Below, piece by piece: positions 33,663 through 45,447 of a stretch of DNA of 64,000 nt (its first letter is position 1; every line of letters begins with the position of its first letter). The DNA lies in NCBI RefSeq assembly GCF_019112545.1, contig NW_025064903.1, positions 1 through 64,000 of the forward strand, given 5' to 3'. The position numbers and the translations under genes were made by a program. The notes under the pieces are model-generated. The model saw only the letters and a list, made by a program, of their open reading frames with translations, was not told the DNA's origin and did not search any database. The DNA is from Guyanagaster necrorhizus (Eukaryota > Basidiomycota > Agaricomycetes > Agaricales > Physalacriaceae).

Positions 33663-36324
33663 TCAGTGCTTAGCCCACTTGCCTGTCGGAGGCGATGTCC
33701 AGGCAGAGACCAATTCGTCAGTCTGAACGACAAGTTCTGGAAGAACGTCCTCCTCTTCATTGTCGCTGTCTGAATCGGAATTGGTATCTTCAACAGCGGC
33801 AGCAACGGGCTCAGGCTCAGGCTCTTGCTCTTCGGGTTCCGGCTCCGGCGGAGGAGTAGGCACTTCTATGACAATGGCTTCTTCCATTACAGGCGCCTGC
33901 ACCTCAGTCTCAGCAGCGGCAGCGGCAGCAGCTTGCTCTCTCTCCTTGTCCTTCTCCTCCCTCTCCTTCAACTCCTTCTTCAACTTCTCCAGCTCCTCCT
34001 TCTCCAGTTCCAGCTGCTTCTTCTTCTCGTCCTCCTTGTCCTTCTTCTTCTTATCCTTCCGCTCCTTCTCCTCCTTCTCCCGCTTCTCTTTCTCGACCTG
34101 CAGCCTCACCTTCATCTCGCGCTCGCTCACAACCCACTCTGCCGCCTCATCCGCCGCCTTGTCAGGGTTGCTCTTGTGCTTGAGCAAATACCCCTGCAAC
34201 GCCGCAACACTGAACTCCTCCTCCGGGATAGCATCTGCGAACTTCTTGGCCAACAAAGCAAGCTTGGCGCCGTCCAACGGCTTCGCAGAGTGCTGGCTGC
34301 TCGCAATATGCTCCTCTACCGGCGGGGGCAGGTACGCTTGGTTGTTGGCGCCAAACTGGGGTAGCACCTTGCTGCTCTTGGATGTAGCGCTGGAATTGTT
34401 CTTCGGCGAAGGAGGCAGCGACGATGTCGACGACGCAAAGGAAGGCGAAAGGGACCACAATGTCGACGAGCCTGAACTAGGCGTCTGCGGAGGTGACGGG
34501 ATATTAATCCCTTCAAGCTCAGCTTCGTCCATGTCACTCAGCGTGGACCCGGGAGGGGGGGCACCATCACAGGAAGCAGCAGGCTCTTCCACTGAGGGGA
34601 AGAAATTCCGGAAGAGCGCCTCAGCCTGCCATTTGGACGCGTTTTTGAATTCGATCCAGACATCCATACGACCCGGTCGGGAAAGAGCGGGGTCGAGGCG
34701 CTCAAGGTGATTTGTTGTCCTATCCAAAGCCGTACAGTCAGTACCAGTATTTTGGGGAACAGATGGGAATAGGCTTACGCAAAGAGTAGCCTACCTTCTG
34801 CCGCCGCCACACCATCTAGTGCGTTCAACAAGCCACTCAAACTCAGTGTGTTGACATCGGATAGCTGGTCTCTCTGATGCCTCCTGCGACCGGTGGATGG
34901 GACGGCTGGCGTTGTGGTGTTGGTCTGGTCATTGTCACCCTCGTTGTTGTTTCCTTCGGGGTTACCACTCGAGTTCTTGTCCCTCGACACGCTTCTGGTA
35001 AAGGCGGCGTCCAGATCTTCTAGAAGAAGGATACACCGCGACGGGACACGTCCCATCAACGTCGTTAACGTACTGTCGCTTATCCACGAGGAAGATAGGG
35101 ACACGACGTAAATGTCCAGCATGAGCTCGCCTGCTATGGCGTGTATAAGCGACGATTTTCCGGATCCGGGGACACCATGGAGAAGATAGCCTCGGCGGAA
35201 GGGAATGCCACGATCAGCGTACCACTGCAACCTCGGTGAGTACAAATCGCGTCAAGGACAGAGAACTAACGCACCTGCTCCGACTTTAAAAAATCCCGCG
35301 TGTCACCAAGAAGCATCTCCTTGACGCCTGGATTGAGGACAATAGAGCCCATAGGACGTTTATGCCGTGAATCCGTCCAACGCCAGCTTCCATGGGAATC
35401 AGCGAAATAGATTTGAATGCGATGAACAGCTTCTGCTTCGTATTCCCGCTTAGCCTGGAGGACTAGCTGTTTTAGGATGGAATTATTGCGGGCGACAACG
35501 CTGGGAACGCCTAATGAGCGGAGCGGCAGAAGAAGGAAAGAGAAGTTAAGCACCTGATGGACAAGACCTCGCATCCGCTGCCATCATTCTTCCTGCCTCT
35601 CCTGATGCGTAACCAGTGACCCCTATAAAATATGGTATGTGTCGTGTCAAACGTCGGCTGGAATACGACTCGTGTCTTGACCCTCCCAGGTTCGTCTTCT
35701 TCATCATCCTCGTCTTCCTCATCGCCAAAAGAATTATCAGCGGTCCGAGCAAAACCAGAAGAAGAACGAGTGGTGGTCTCAAACTCCCTTGACCGCTGCC
35801 ATTCTGGCTGTCGTGAGAGCCAGAGCATTAGCCAGTCGTAGGGATAGTCTTCTTCCGAGAAGTGTGCCGTAAGGAAGAAGGCTAGAATGTGAATGGTCAA
35901 TTAGGATACAATAGTGCAGGATAGAGAAGCATGATAAGATATAGAACCCGGTGCGGCTCCGACCGCATCTTCCAAGGAAAGTGGAATCGGATAAACAACC
36001 GTGCCATAGGAACGCTGAATACGACGGGCCTGCACTCGTGGAGGGCACACTCCTGAGGTGAGGCTCCCATGCGACCGCAGAGAAGCCAGGAGAGACAAAA
36101 AGAGAGGAGACACTCACAGTTGACGAAATGTGACCTGAAGCGCCAACGCAAAGATTAAGCGACGACAATGAACGGCGGGCGCTAATGACTCACCAAGCAG
36201 AACTCGATACTCGTCTAGCGGTCTCGACTGTTCCCCCCAGGACGACAAGCTTCATACCGTCAATGACCGACGACCCGGCGGCGCCGCCTACGAGAGGCTG
36301 AACAAGTGATTTGAGAGCGTCCAT
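33663..36324 (-). CDS. BCS1: BCS1-like AAA ATPase with charged C-terminal extension
   Basis: Six exons: 36324-36194, 36134-36118 (17-nt microexon), 35881-35554, 35500-35275, 35224-34779 and 34719-33663; the spliced frame is 734 residues. The BCS1_N part spans residues ~1-230 ([59 protein letters not shown]). The AAA module has Walker A GVPGSGKS (about 251-258), Walker [10 protein letters not shown] (about 298-306) and the [20 protein letters not shown] block. BCS1 translocates folded Rieske protein across the inner mitochondrial membrane; Agaricomycetes also have many BCS1-like paralogues of unknown role, so this may be one of those. After the AAA module there is an unusual ~350-residue tail: a Ser/Pro linker, a small [16 protein letters not shown] segment, then a long Lys/Glu coiled coil and an acidic Pro/Glu end. 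Classical BCS1 is about 450 residues. Confidence 0.87.
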
Positions 36325-37203
36325 GGAAGTGGAAAGCAAGGCAGAAAGGGACTTGGATTTGGTGATCCAATATCGCGAAGAAGGAAGGGGGCGGTGGGTA
36401 ACACAGGTTGGAAAAGCTGGAAGGTGAGATAGTAGGCAGTTAAGAGAAACAAATAGGAGGCTGAGGTCGATGGTGACTGTGGGCTCGGATCCGGGCAGCA
36501 CCTTTCGAGGCAAGTCAGGACGCGTCAGCAGGTGTCAGACCTGAAATTGAAAACGTGTGCGCGGAGTCTGAATGCAGCAGCGCCACTCCGGCTGATGATC
36601 TCAACTCACCTTGTGCTTCCCTTTCACTGGCAGATCCACCATTAATTATCCATAACATTTGCCCCCCTCGTTTACAAGGATATTCATTCACGAACCCTCA
36701 AATTATGGCCCCTCAAAGTGGTATTGGTCAGATGCCAAATGACGCTAACTAGATACAAAAAGCAGCGCCCCACGCCGCAAAACCTTATTGCAAGATTCCA
36801 TCCAAGATGATGCAAGAAACGGGTGAAAGATTCTGACAGAGAACGATGAGAAGTCCCGTCTGATGCTGAGAAAGAACCAGCCAAGACATCAAAAGCATTC
36901 ACGGGCGGAAGAAGAGATCACCCCACGGCGACAAACACATAAGGACGCCGCGCCGCGCCCATGAAAAGCCACTGAAGGCGGTACTCCGGACATGGACACC
37001 TTCATAGTGGTTACCGCGCGCCAATTGCACCACACGGCCAATGTATACCCACTGCAAGTGTAGATGCGTCGTTATGGCGATCCAGGAATGAAATCAGTCA
37101 GTCCATCTTCGAATCCATTAATATCTGGTGAATTCATTCATGATGATCCATCCGTACGCATCTGGGCCCAACGAATGACAGAGGTAATGGAGAAGCGGGG
37201 ACC
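36325..37203. other. 5' flank of the BCS1-like gene
   Basis: No gene supported. Short frames on both strands only. Confidence 0.4.
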
Positions 37204-38081
37204 TCAATAGCGCTCATTACCATGGCCACGGAGCATCACTCGACCAATCTGCTCCATGGAGACTTGCACTGTCGACTCCGATCCAGTGAACGGGTGAACG
37301 ATACTCCTGGACAGCTTAAAATGAGGCAAACGTGAGGTTGAGCGTCCCTGCGCCAACACCCGACATTCAAAGAATTGGTCGCGATTACTGTCAGCATTCA
37401 GGTAACCGTTGAGGAACAAGGCTGTGCCTATAGGATATATGCAAGAGGAACGATAGACAGACGACGTGTCAGTCACTAAGAACCTATTCTGCATCTCATC
37501 ATTGGGAGCCGGACTCCGATCCAGTGGATAGAAGAGCGGAACTCCTGGACGGCTCAGAATGAGGCAAACGCGAGGCCGAGTCTTTACAGCACCCGAGCAC
37601 GCAAGAAGAGATAGGTCCTGGGCGAGGTCTCCGACAAGGAGTAAGGCGGTTCCTATACAATATATGCAAATAAACGAAAGATAGACGACGCATGACTCAC
37701 CGTAGGGCTCTAGAGTGTCTCCCCCGAAAAGAGTCCTAGAAAAGCCATACCGAGATGATTAGATTTCCAAAGGTGCATGTAAACGACGAGGTTGACAAGG
37801 TCGCCACGGAGCTTCAAATGGCTCCACAGGAAACGGGCGACAGCAAGGTGGATATGAGGGCCAAGACAGAGAAGTATGTGGCCATCATAAACTGTGAACA
37901 TACCAAGCTCACTTGCACGGCATATGCTGTGCTGTATGACTTGTTGGTTGACTGTAGGCGCACAGAAGTTGTCAGACCCGTAACCACTTCTTCCTGAACT
38001 GAATGCATCGAGCACAAAAGGACTTCCACAACGGCTGGTGTACATGACTCCTTCGCGCCGTCTCGGGCAGTCGTCACACAT
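37204..38081 (-). CDS. Hypothetical locus with tandem exon-intron duplication
   Basis: On the - strand, a frame over 38081-37710 (ELGMFTVYDGHILLCLG ... LFSGETL) can splice through a GTGAGT...TGTATAG intron into TALLLVGDLAQDLSLLACSG. A second, diverged copy of the same stretch lies about 240 bases downstream (GTALFLNGYLNADSNRDQFF). At DNA level both copies share ACTCCGATCCAGTG, the block ACTCCTGGAC, AATGAGGCAAACG and the intron segment with CATATAT. A short signal-peptide-like start (MMATYFSVLALISTLLSP) exists in one frame near 37900. I cannot settle the exon structure or name a family; it may be an actively expressed orphan or a decaying duplicate. Confidence 0.35.
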
Positions 38082-38099
38082 ATTATTCCAGCACGCTCA

Positions 38100-39490
38100 T
38101 CATTCGATCTCTAGCGTCGCGGTCGCACCGGGAATGGTACAAGCTGCATGCTGTTGATACAGAAAACCATTCTCGCTCGCAGAAAAGAAGACGTTATCCA
38201 AGACAGTATCGTCCTGCATCGAAACGCTATCGTCCGCCGCCATGAATTTGAACGTGGTCGCTCGCGGTTGCCCGAAGGTCAGCGTCCTCCCCGACGAGGA
38301 TTTTGGCCGATGGTAGAACTATGGATCACCCAAGTCAGGCAGGTGGCAGATTGAGGATGGACGCAAGGCTTACCCGAACACGAGAACCGACACCAGGACC
38401 TTGGTCGGTGTTCAGAGATATCGTCCCACGGGATGGATCGCCAGCGGTTATTGCGTATGCCTACCAAACCGAATAAGCAAGCTAGAGAAGCCTAAAAAAA
38501 GAGTATATACTAACGATTTGCGTCTCCTCCGACATCAGATAAAATTCCTCCTCGGGGTCTAATGACGTGACAGCCAGATTATGCTCTCGTATAGCTGAGA
38601 GCAACAGCTGGCTAGGATTCTGCCGGTCAAGCGTGTTCACCAAGTTGCCCTCGCTCTCCGAAACAGTCATGGTTGAGGACAGGGACACGAGCCCGTGATA
38701 ATCGAGCATGGAACGGACATTCTTTGCGTGGGACAACGCAACGCCAACCGCTCCCGATTCCCATATCCGCTGGTTCCGAAAGAGCGTCACAGGGCGTCCG
38801 GTGATAAACGGCGTAGAGGTAGGGACAAGACCTATCTGCTCTTCTTAAATTGGCATTCGCATTTGAGCCCCTCGACAAGGAAAACGTACCTTTGAGGCGG
38901 TGGGGAAATTCGCATGTAATGAGCTTCTTAATCCCTCGGGAGACGCATCCGAAAAGTAAATCAGAGCATTTACGGAATCCCGTCTGGAAGACCTTATTAG
39001 CAGAAAGCAAGGGAAATAGAATATGTACGAACTGTAGATCCTCTAGACCGTCTGGACGTTCCTGTGTCGACATTCTCTTACTCCACACATCTTCCCAATC
39101 CAAACCTTCTCCATATTCACCTTCGAAGGACGGCGCGTTTTTGTCTTTCTTTCTGAAAGAATGCCACCGTCCAACCTGAGGCAATGGTATACCAGGGATA
39201 GTTGAACGAAATGGGACACAATTGCCATCGAAAACGGCCAGTGAACATGATACCATGTCCATGGCTGCTGGAGCTGAGAGGCAGCCGACGGTATTTGAAG
39301 ACAAAGTAGTTAAATTTTGAACGAGTTGAGAAAGTTCTGAGGCCTCGACATTGGGAGAAAGCGAGAACAGAAGATGGTGACGAGAGTACTGACTGGAAAG
39401 TTGGGAGATGTGATTCAAAATCGCCGTTGAAGAGCGGGAAAAAATGGTACTCGTGTGAACCAACATTGAAAAATAGATAATTCGCAGCAA
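38100..39490 (-). CDS. FIST-domain protein
   Basis: Five exons: 39490-39033, 38983-38890, 38835-38515, 38460-38374 and 38318-38100; the frame is continuous to 392 residues. The N-terminal FIST region has LSSNTVGCLSAP and VPFRSTIPGIPLPQVGRWHS, followed by DSVNALIYFSDASPEGL. The FIST_C part has STPFITGRPVTLFRNQRIW, YAITAGDPSRGTISLNTDQ and GPGVGSRVR, then a C-terminal segment ending CTIPGATATLEIE. FIST domains were defined as candidate small-ligand (amino-acid) sensing modules, mainly in bacterial signalling proteins; fungal versions are stand-alone and of unknown function. The first intron uses a GTTCGT donor. A later in-frame ATG at 39466 would give 384 residues. No signal peptide is convincing, although the extreme N-terminus could be a mitochondrial presequence. 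Confidence 0.82.
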
Positions 39491-40134
39491 GATCCGAGAA
39501 GAAGCTCAAGGAAACGCAGGCATTAGCGACGTGACTTCGACATGGAAGAAGGAAAGAAAGAGGTGAGAAAATCCGCGCAAATGTTCGCGTTTTGGTGTTT
39601 TATGCGATCGGCATATACTTAAGTTTCGGCCCGGAGAACCAAAATTTGACCGAAATATTGCCGAAATTGCCTTCTCCAGTGGCTTGTTATTCTGCAAGAA
39701 GGCATGTCTGTCATCTCTTTTCCTGAAAAAAAATGCCCTTGTGCTCCTAAAAGATATATGGATTACTCATTATTTTCACACATATCATTCAATTTGATGG
39801 TGAAGGCATGTATTCTACCAAAATGGGGCTTCATGACGACTCGACAACAGGTTTCTTGGGGTAAGCGCCACTGTACGAAGGGGAGCTTATCAGTTCGAAT
39901 TCTATGGCTTATGAAGAACTAGTTGGAACTCTAGATCCGGATGACGAGAAATAGAATACTACATCACTTACTACCACTGAATAACCTAGAACGATGGAGA
40001 CAGTTTTCCCATCACACGTTTGCAGAGGAATTCATCGCCCCCCCTAGTCATACACGCATGCGTTCTATTTGATACAAACATAGTGCAATGCTGTAGATAA
40101 CACAGTAAGTAGTAGTACACGCAACACAAGCCAC
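39491..40134. other. Upstream flank of the FIST gene
   Basis: Lies between the start of the FIST gene and the stop of the aminotransferase gene, both on the - strand. No gene supported. Confidence 0.4.
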
Positions 40135-42094
40135 CTAGTGACCCCCATCGCCTGGGATGACATCGACCTGAGAATTCATCAGTCTATGAACGTCATGCAA
40201 GAGAAACAACATACCCTGTCAAGATCCTCCAAACATTCCCCAATGATCCTAACAGCCTTCAACAGATCCCCCTCTGATATCACCAGTGGAGGCGCAAACC
40301 GAATGCTGCATGCAGCCCGTCAGCACGTGCAGAAGCTAAAGCAAAATTTGATCTTACATATTCACATGCGTCGGTTTCGCTAATACTCCTCGACTTTTCA
40401 GCAGCAGGCATAGCTGCCAGGCCGTGCGTCCCTTACGACTCTTACTCTCGTCTATAACGACCGCATTCAACAGCCCTCTTCCGCGTACCGTCTGAACCAG
40501 TGGGGAATTGAGCTTCATGATCGACCTTCGGAAGAGTTCTCCCAGCACCATCGCACGCTCCGCCAGACGCTCATCGACGAGGACATTAAGAGCCGTCATG
40601 GCTACAGCACACCCTAGTGGGTTTCTACAGACAGGATTAATGGATGCAGAAGAGATAAAGATAGGCTCTTACCCTCCGTAGGTACTGCCATGCTCGCCGG
40701 GTTTGATGCAAAGCATGATGTCCCGATCAGCGAGTACTGCAGAAACCGGGTACACTCCGCCGGATAGCGCCTTGCCCAGTAGGACCATATCTGGTCGAAT
40801 GTTATCGTACTCACACGCCAGCATCTTGCCTGTTCGACACAGTCCTGTCTGGATCTCATCACATATAAGGAGCACATTGTGCTTCTTGCAGAGCGCATGG
40901 ACGCGTGAAAGATATCCCTCTTCCGGAACAACGATCCTATCAGGAACGTATCAGATAAACATAGGTAAAGGAGGGGGGACGCTAAAACCACGCACCCAGC
41001 TTCTCCTTGAATCGGTTCCACGAGGAACGCTGCGACATTCTTGCCATGCAGCTCAAGCGCACGTTCCAAATCCTCCAATACGCCATATCTGATGGTGTTC
41101 AGTTGGGAGCCATCAAGATACGTCGGTCCGACACCCTCAAGGTAAGGTCCGAAGCCAGTTCGGCTCTCAGGGTCGCTACTCATGCTATCTTTCATAAATA
41201 AACTCAGCGGAGATTCTCCATTAAGCAAAAGAAACGCCACCTAATGACGCCCAACGTCCTCCCGTGGAAGTTACCTTCCACGCTCAAAATCACAGCCTGG
41301 CCTTCGGGAACACCCTTCTTCATGTAAGCCCACTTGCGTGAAAGCTTCAGAGACGTCTCGACAGCTTCTGCGCCAGTGTTCATGGGCAGAACCATATCGT
41401 AGCTGAACATCTCCGTGATCTGCTGAGCGAAGCGGCCAAAGACGCTGTTGTAGAAGGCCCGAGACGAAAGGGTGAGTCTCTGTGCCTGCTCGATGAGCGT
41501 TGCGACAATCTTTGGGTGACAGTGCCCCTGGTTTACGGCTCTGTTGCCACATGTGAGAAAATCGAAGCAATGATAAGTAAAAAAATACTGACGAATAGGC
41601 AGAAAGCATGTCGATGTACTCTTTGCCTTCAGGGTCCCATACTCTATTAAAGATCTAATCAGATCATGAGGATTTTGGCGGCAAAAAACACTCACTTGGC
41701 ACCTTTTGCGGAATCGAAGACGACGGGTAACGGATGGTAGCTGATCATGGCAAAAAGGCCGCAGGTCAGTGGATGTTGTATAAATGGAACGGATACGAAC
41801 GACGAAACGTTATAAAAGGCGGCGATGAATCAGGCTTTGTGGCGTCCTTTCCTGCACACGATGATGGCTATCCTCAACGAAAAAACGTCCGAAAGGACAC
41901 AAAGAAAAAAGGAATACTCACTTGTGGGCTCCGTACTTGTTCTCCATCTGGATAACCTCCGCTGATGTCAAATGAACGTTGCTGGCAATTTTCGCGACAA
42001 CGTTGCTTCCGTTTTTCACGCTGCCGTTGGAGAGGCCGTTGGAGAGGCCATTATTGGAGAGGCCGTTGGAGCTCGTAATAGCGGTTGGAGACAT
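40135..42094 (-). CDS. CAR2: Ornithine aminotransferase
   Basis: Nine exons: 42094-41922, 41740-41696, 41643-41593, 41540-41241, 41184-40996, 40936-40673, 40624-40358, 40305-40215 and 40167-40135, all GT-AG; the spliced frame is 470 residues. It is a class III PLP-dependent aminotransferase that converts ornithine and 2-oxoglutarate to glutamate-5-semialdehyde and glutamate in arginine catabolism. Visible motifs: [99 protein letters not shown] (cofactor Asp279), [16 protein letters not shown] (Schiff-base Lys308) and [15 protein letters not shown] 42-residue N-terminal extension has a small Asn/Gly/Leu/Ser repeat ([15 protein letters not shown]) and does not look like a mitochondrial presequence, fitting the cytosolic fungal enzyme. 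Upstream ATGs exist but would add an unrelated sequence. Confidence 0.93.
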
Positions 42095-43494
42095 GTTTCT
42101 TGTTGGTTTCTTGGTTGAGAAAGGTATTTCTTGATGAATTTGCGAATTTCTGTCGATGATGGTGGTAACAAACAGAGATAGTAACCTCGGAGGCCCCCGC
42201 TGACCAATTATATCCATCCGCTTGCTCATGCTCCGCCCGTCGCGCTTGGCCCCAGCTTGACTCCCAAAAATTTTTTTATTGCCCCTATCTTGTTCCGATG
42301 AACAAGGAGGGCCGTCTTCGACTGACGTGGCAGGATCCAGGACGCGGAAGGACTTTGAATTCCGTGATATGCGTAGGGGTAAGAATTGGATCGAATGACT
42401 CGGACGGTGCTATCGGATTGAACCTGTAGCATGTATATATTTTCGAGCTTCACTTCGTATTTCAGGACTGGGGCCTAAAAAAACGGCCGACATCAAACTG
42501 AGATCAGGAGATATGAGCCCAAGTAAACGAGACCTTAAGGTGTTTCGTTTCACCCCAAGTACGTTTTCTTAAACTCTCTGTAACTTCCTTTCATATTGTT
42601 CCATAAGCGGGAAAGCTTTTCGTACTGGTTTAGCTTATTTATATAAACAAAAGCTAGTAAGGTTCGGGCTCGTTTTTTCATTCATAAAAACGCGCTAACC
42701 CCTGTTGTGTATAAGAACCACAGTTCGTGTCCATGACATGCTCTAGGTCAAATTCTGACTAGCCTGAGATTGAGGGATGTCATCGTAAGGATAGCACAAG
42801 CTTGCGTAAAATGCGCGCTATATCAACAGCGGCAATGATGCTCTCCTAGCCTTTATCTCCGTCAGTACGCGGTGTTGCTCCAGAGAAGGATAACAGGCGC
42901 ACTAGTGTGCTCGTAGCAGCTCTGAATACTTGTGATACTAATGGTTGCGATGAAGCTTGCTGGCTCCGATACGAAGTCTGAACAACCGTTTTCGACATCG
43001 ACATTTCTTTTCCCGGATGGGATCTTTATATTGGCTAATGCGCTCAGAATTGGTGTTGAGTGCTAAACTTTCAAGGACCTGCATCATTCTGACTGCTATA
43101 GTACGGGTCCAGGATGCTGACAGAAAGCTCGCACAATTCGTGGTGTTGTATCATAATATCCATCTTAGCAGCCCATTGAAATGGAACAAGTCAGCTTGAA
43201 CGAGGTATCAAGACGTACATCAAGTGGTGATAGATATGTAGGCGATCTTCTCTTCTGAGCAAGCCTTTCCGTTAGTGGCACACTGAGCTTGACAAAAGCG
43301 GTGGGCGCAACCCGACCCGACAAAGTAAACAAGGCCACATCAATCCATGAGGTACCAACCTTTGTCGTTCAGTGCAACATCCATAAAGTATAACGTCACC
43401 CACAAATCCTCTGACAATAATCTCCAACAACAGTCTCCAGCGAAGTGAGCTAGTCTTTGATGCCGCTGCAACGCCAGTACTGAAGCCACTCCAG
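42095..43494. other. Intergenic region between OAT and the orphan gene
   Basis: About 1.4 kb between two divergently transcribed genes. No gene is supported. TATA-like runs (tatttatataaac near 42640) may belong to one of the promoters. Confidence 0.4.
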
Positions 43495-44435
43495 ATGCCA
43501 GAAAAAGGTAAGAAACGCTTTGCGCCCTTCGACGCAGGCGAGTCTCCGAAGCGCATCAAGACCAACGTAAGCAGGATCCAGCTGCGGCCTGCCACTCATT
43601 GGCTAATGCCCTCTAGGCGGTACTACTTCCCGTGGGCGAGCCCTCACGTCTAAGAAGTATAGCCTCTCCCAACGCACAACCGAGGGGTCGTCTTCGTGCA
43701 TATGCAAACGCACTACGACCCACTGTGGCACTGAACCCGTCCACGCCACTCCAGGTCTTCTCGCCAGAGTCCCCCTACAAGCTCGGCAGTTTTGACTTTT
43801 GGCCGATCACCAACAAATCACTGGAACTTGCAGCCGCGAGTGGCCTCCGACCCGACTACGAGGCGATTTTCGACCTCCTCTCGACTTGGCAGAACCAGGG
43901 TATCGCAGATTGCCCCATGCGTTGTTTTATACCGGACCTTCCCAACGCTCAGAATCCCAACGAGAAGGGCCGTATGCGGTGCGTCGATATGCGTGACCCT
44001 GTATCCGGGGAGATCCACGAAATAGCTATCACTTCCCTCGCCCTTACTGACGCGTTCAAATGCGACATACCCAACTTCCCCCTGCGTCGGGATGGAGAGA
44101 CCATCGAGTCTGTCATGGGAAACACTTTCATCGCCAATATACCCACGACCGGAGTTGTATCATCTTCCGGAGGTGTCTTCAAGATGAACTGCTCACCCGT
44201 GTGGAGTGCAGTCTACGATAACAGAGAGAACAGTGCTCATGGAACTGAACTATGTGAGGTGTTTGAAGGGTATCTCGAGATGGCAGGGACGTATAACCCG
44301 CAGGGATATGATGCTGGAGAAGGGTATCGATTCCAGTGCGGGTTTTGGGGTGTAAGGTCGCGGTATTCGATGTTAGCATGGGATCCATTGGTGCCTTGCA
44401 CTGACTCCTACATTCCGATGGATGTTGTAGAGTAA
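43495..44435 (+). CDS. Orphan protein of 296 residues
   Basis: Two exons, 43495-43566 and 43617-44435, joined by a 50-nt GT-AG intron. Exon 1 is basic (PEKGKKRFAPFDAGESPKRI), a possible nuclear-localisation segment. Exon 2 encodes VFSPESPYKLGSFDFWPITN, ASGLRPDYEAIFDLLSTWQN, CVDMRDPVSGEIHEIAITSL, FIANIPTTGVVSSSGG, then SPVWSAVYDNRENSAHGTEL and a Gly/Tyr-rich C-terminal part with AWDPLVPCTD. It reads as a compact globular protein with seven Cys and no membrane span. I do not recognise the family. An earlier in-frame ATG within exon 2 (43632) would skip the basic part. Confidence 0.7.
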
Positions 44436-44614
44436 GAGAACAACGTTGTAAGTACTCAGTCGGCACAGTATGAGTGAAACGACTGTATTGATAGTGTATC
44501 ATACCTAAAGTAGGAGAACAATGTTGTAAGTACTATTGGGATAAGTAAGTAAAATGTATATAGGTATATGAGTTAATGAACATACCTCAGTTGGCACAGT
44601 ATGGATGAAATGAC
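44436..44614 (+). repeat. Short diverged duplication downstream of the orphan gene
   Basis: The 48 bases after the stop (44436-44483, starting gagaacaacgttgtaag) recur in two pieces: gagaacaatgttgtaagtact at 44514-44534 and ctcagttggcacagtatgga at 44586-44605 onward, separated by about 52 inserted bases. It is a small tandem duplication in the probable 3' UTR. Confidence 0.55.
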
Positions 44615-45447
44615 TAAGGATGCAGAAGTAACTATGTGGGATGTATACTGTCAGTGTGAAGTATAGGAGCTCGGGTAAACGAAAGAGTTTGTAGGCAGTG
44701 GTGTACAATATGGGTAATATAGGAGGGAAGAATCAGGTAGCATGTGTCTCATTCAACACATTGAACTTCCTCTGTTGTTAATATCATAATCTCAGCTTGT
44801 GTTTACAAATATGCATGGAGATCTTTTGCTTGTGATAAATGGCTATGCCATCCCCAATAATAAGAGCGGGACTTGCAACTTCATTGGTAATAAATGTTGA
44901 GTATCTCCGTGTCTAGTGCCTCTGCTATCCGAATTCATCCCAACTTTTTGTATCATGTCCTGGTTCTTCTCTCTGACAATACGTCATACGTTTGAGCATC
45001 TTCTTAGGGAATGACTAGATACCGTGGTTCTATTTTGGGTGCCTGTTGGGACCTCTAAACTTGAATAAGTTTCATTGGATATATACCCATCTCTAGCATA
45101 AGTTTCATGCTACACTTGCCATCTTCGCAAAGCATGAACGATCACATTACACCTACCCAGTACCCAGGGAGACATCGGATTCTCTACTCAAGAAATTGTT
45201 ACTCTGACTGGGCAGGTTAGAGCTTAACTTTCGAGCCACAATCAATTCACATGCAGCCTAGATTATTGAGTTAGACCAGTGAGTTTGATATCAGAAGGAC
45301 CGTGAATGAATGAATTGAGGCTACCCGGCTTCCTCCTAGATTGCTATTTAGTGCTTAGGCCTACTAATACAATACGGATGAGATATGGATACAAGAACAC
45401 AAGAATCAAATACCACGGCTCCTACCGACTGTACATGGAACATACTA
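44615..45447. other. A/T-rich intergenic region
   Basis: No gene or repeat recognised apart from the duplication to its left. Confidence 0.4.

Noticed and set aside
33760..34710. Long + strand open frame of 316 codons (Ser/Phe/Leu-rich)
   Set aside because: It is the exact antisense of the Lys/Glu-rich tail of the BCS1-like protein; its Ser/Leu/Phe composition is what the complement of GAG/AAG codons gives.
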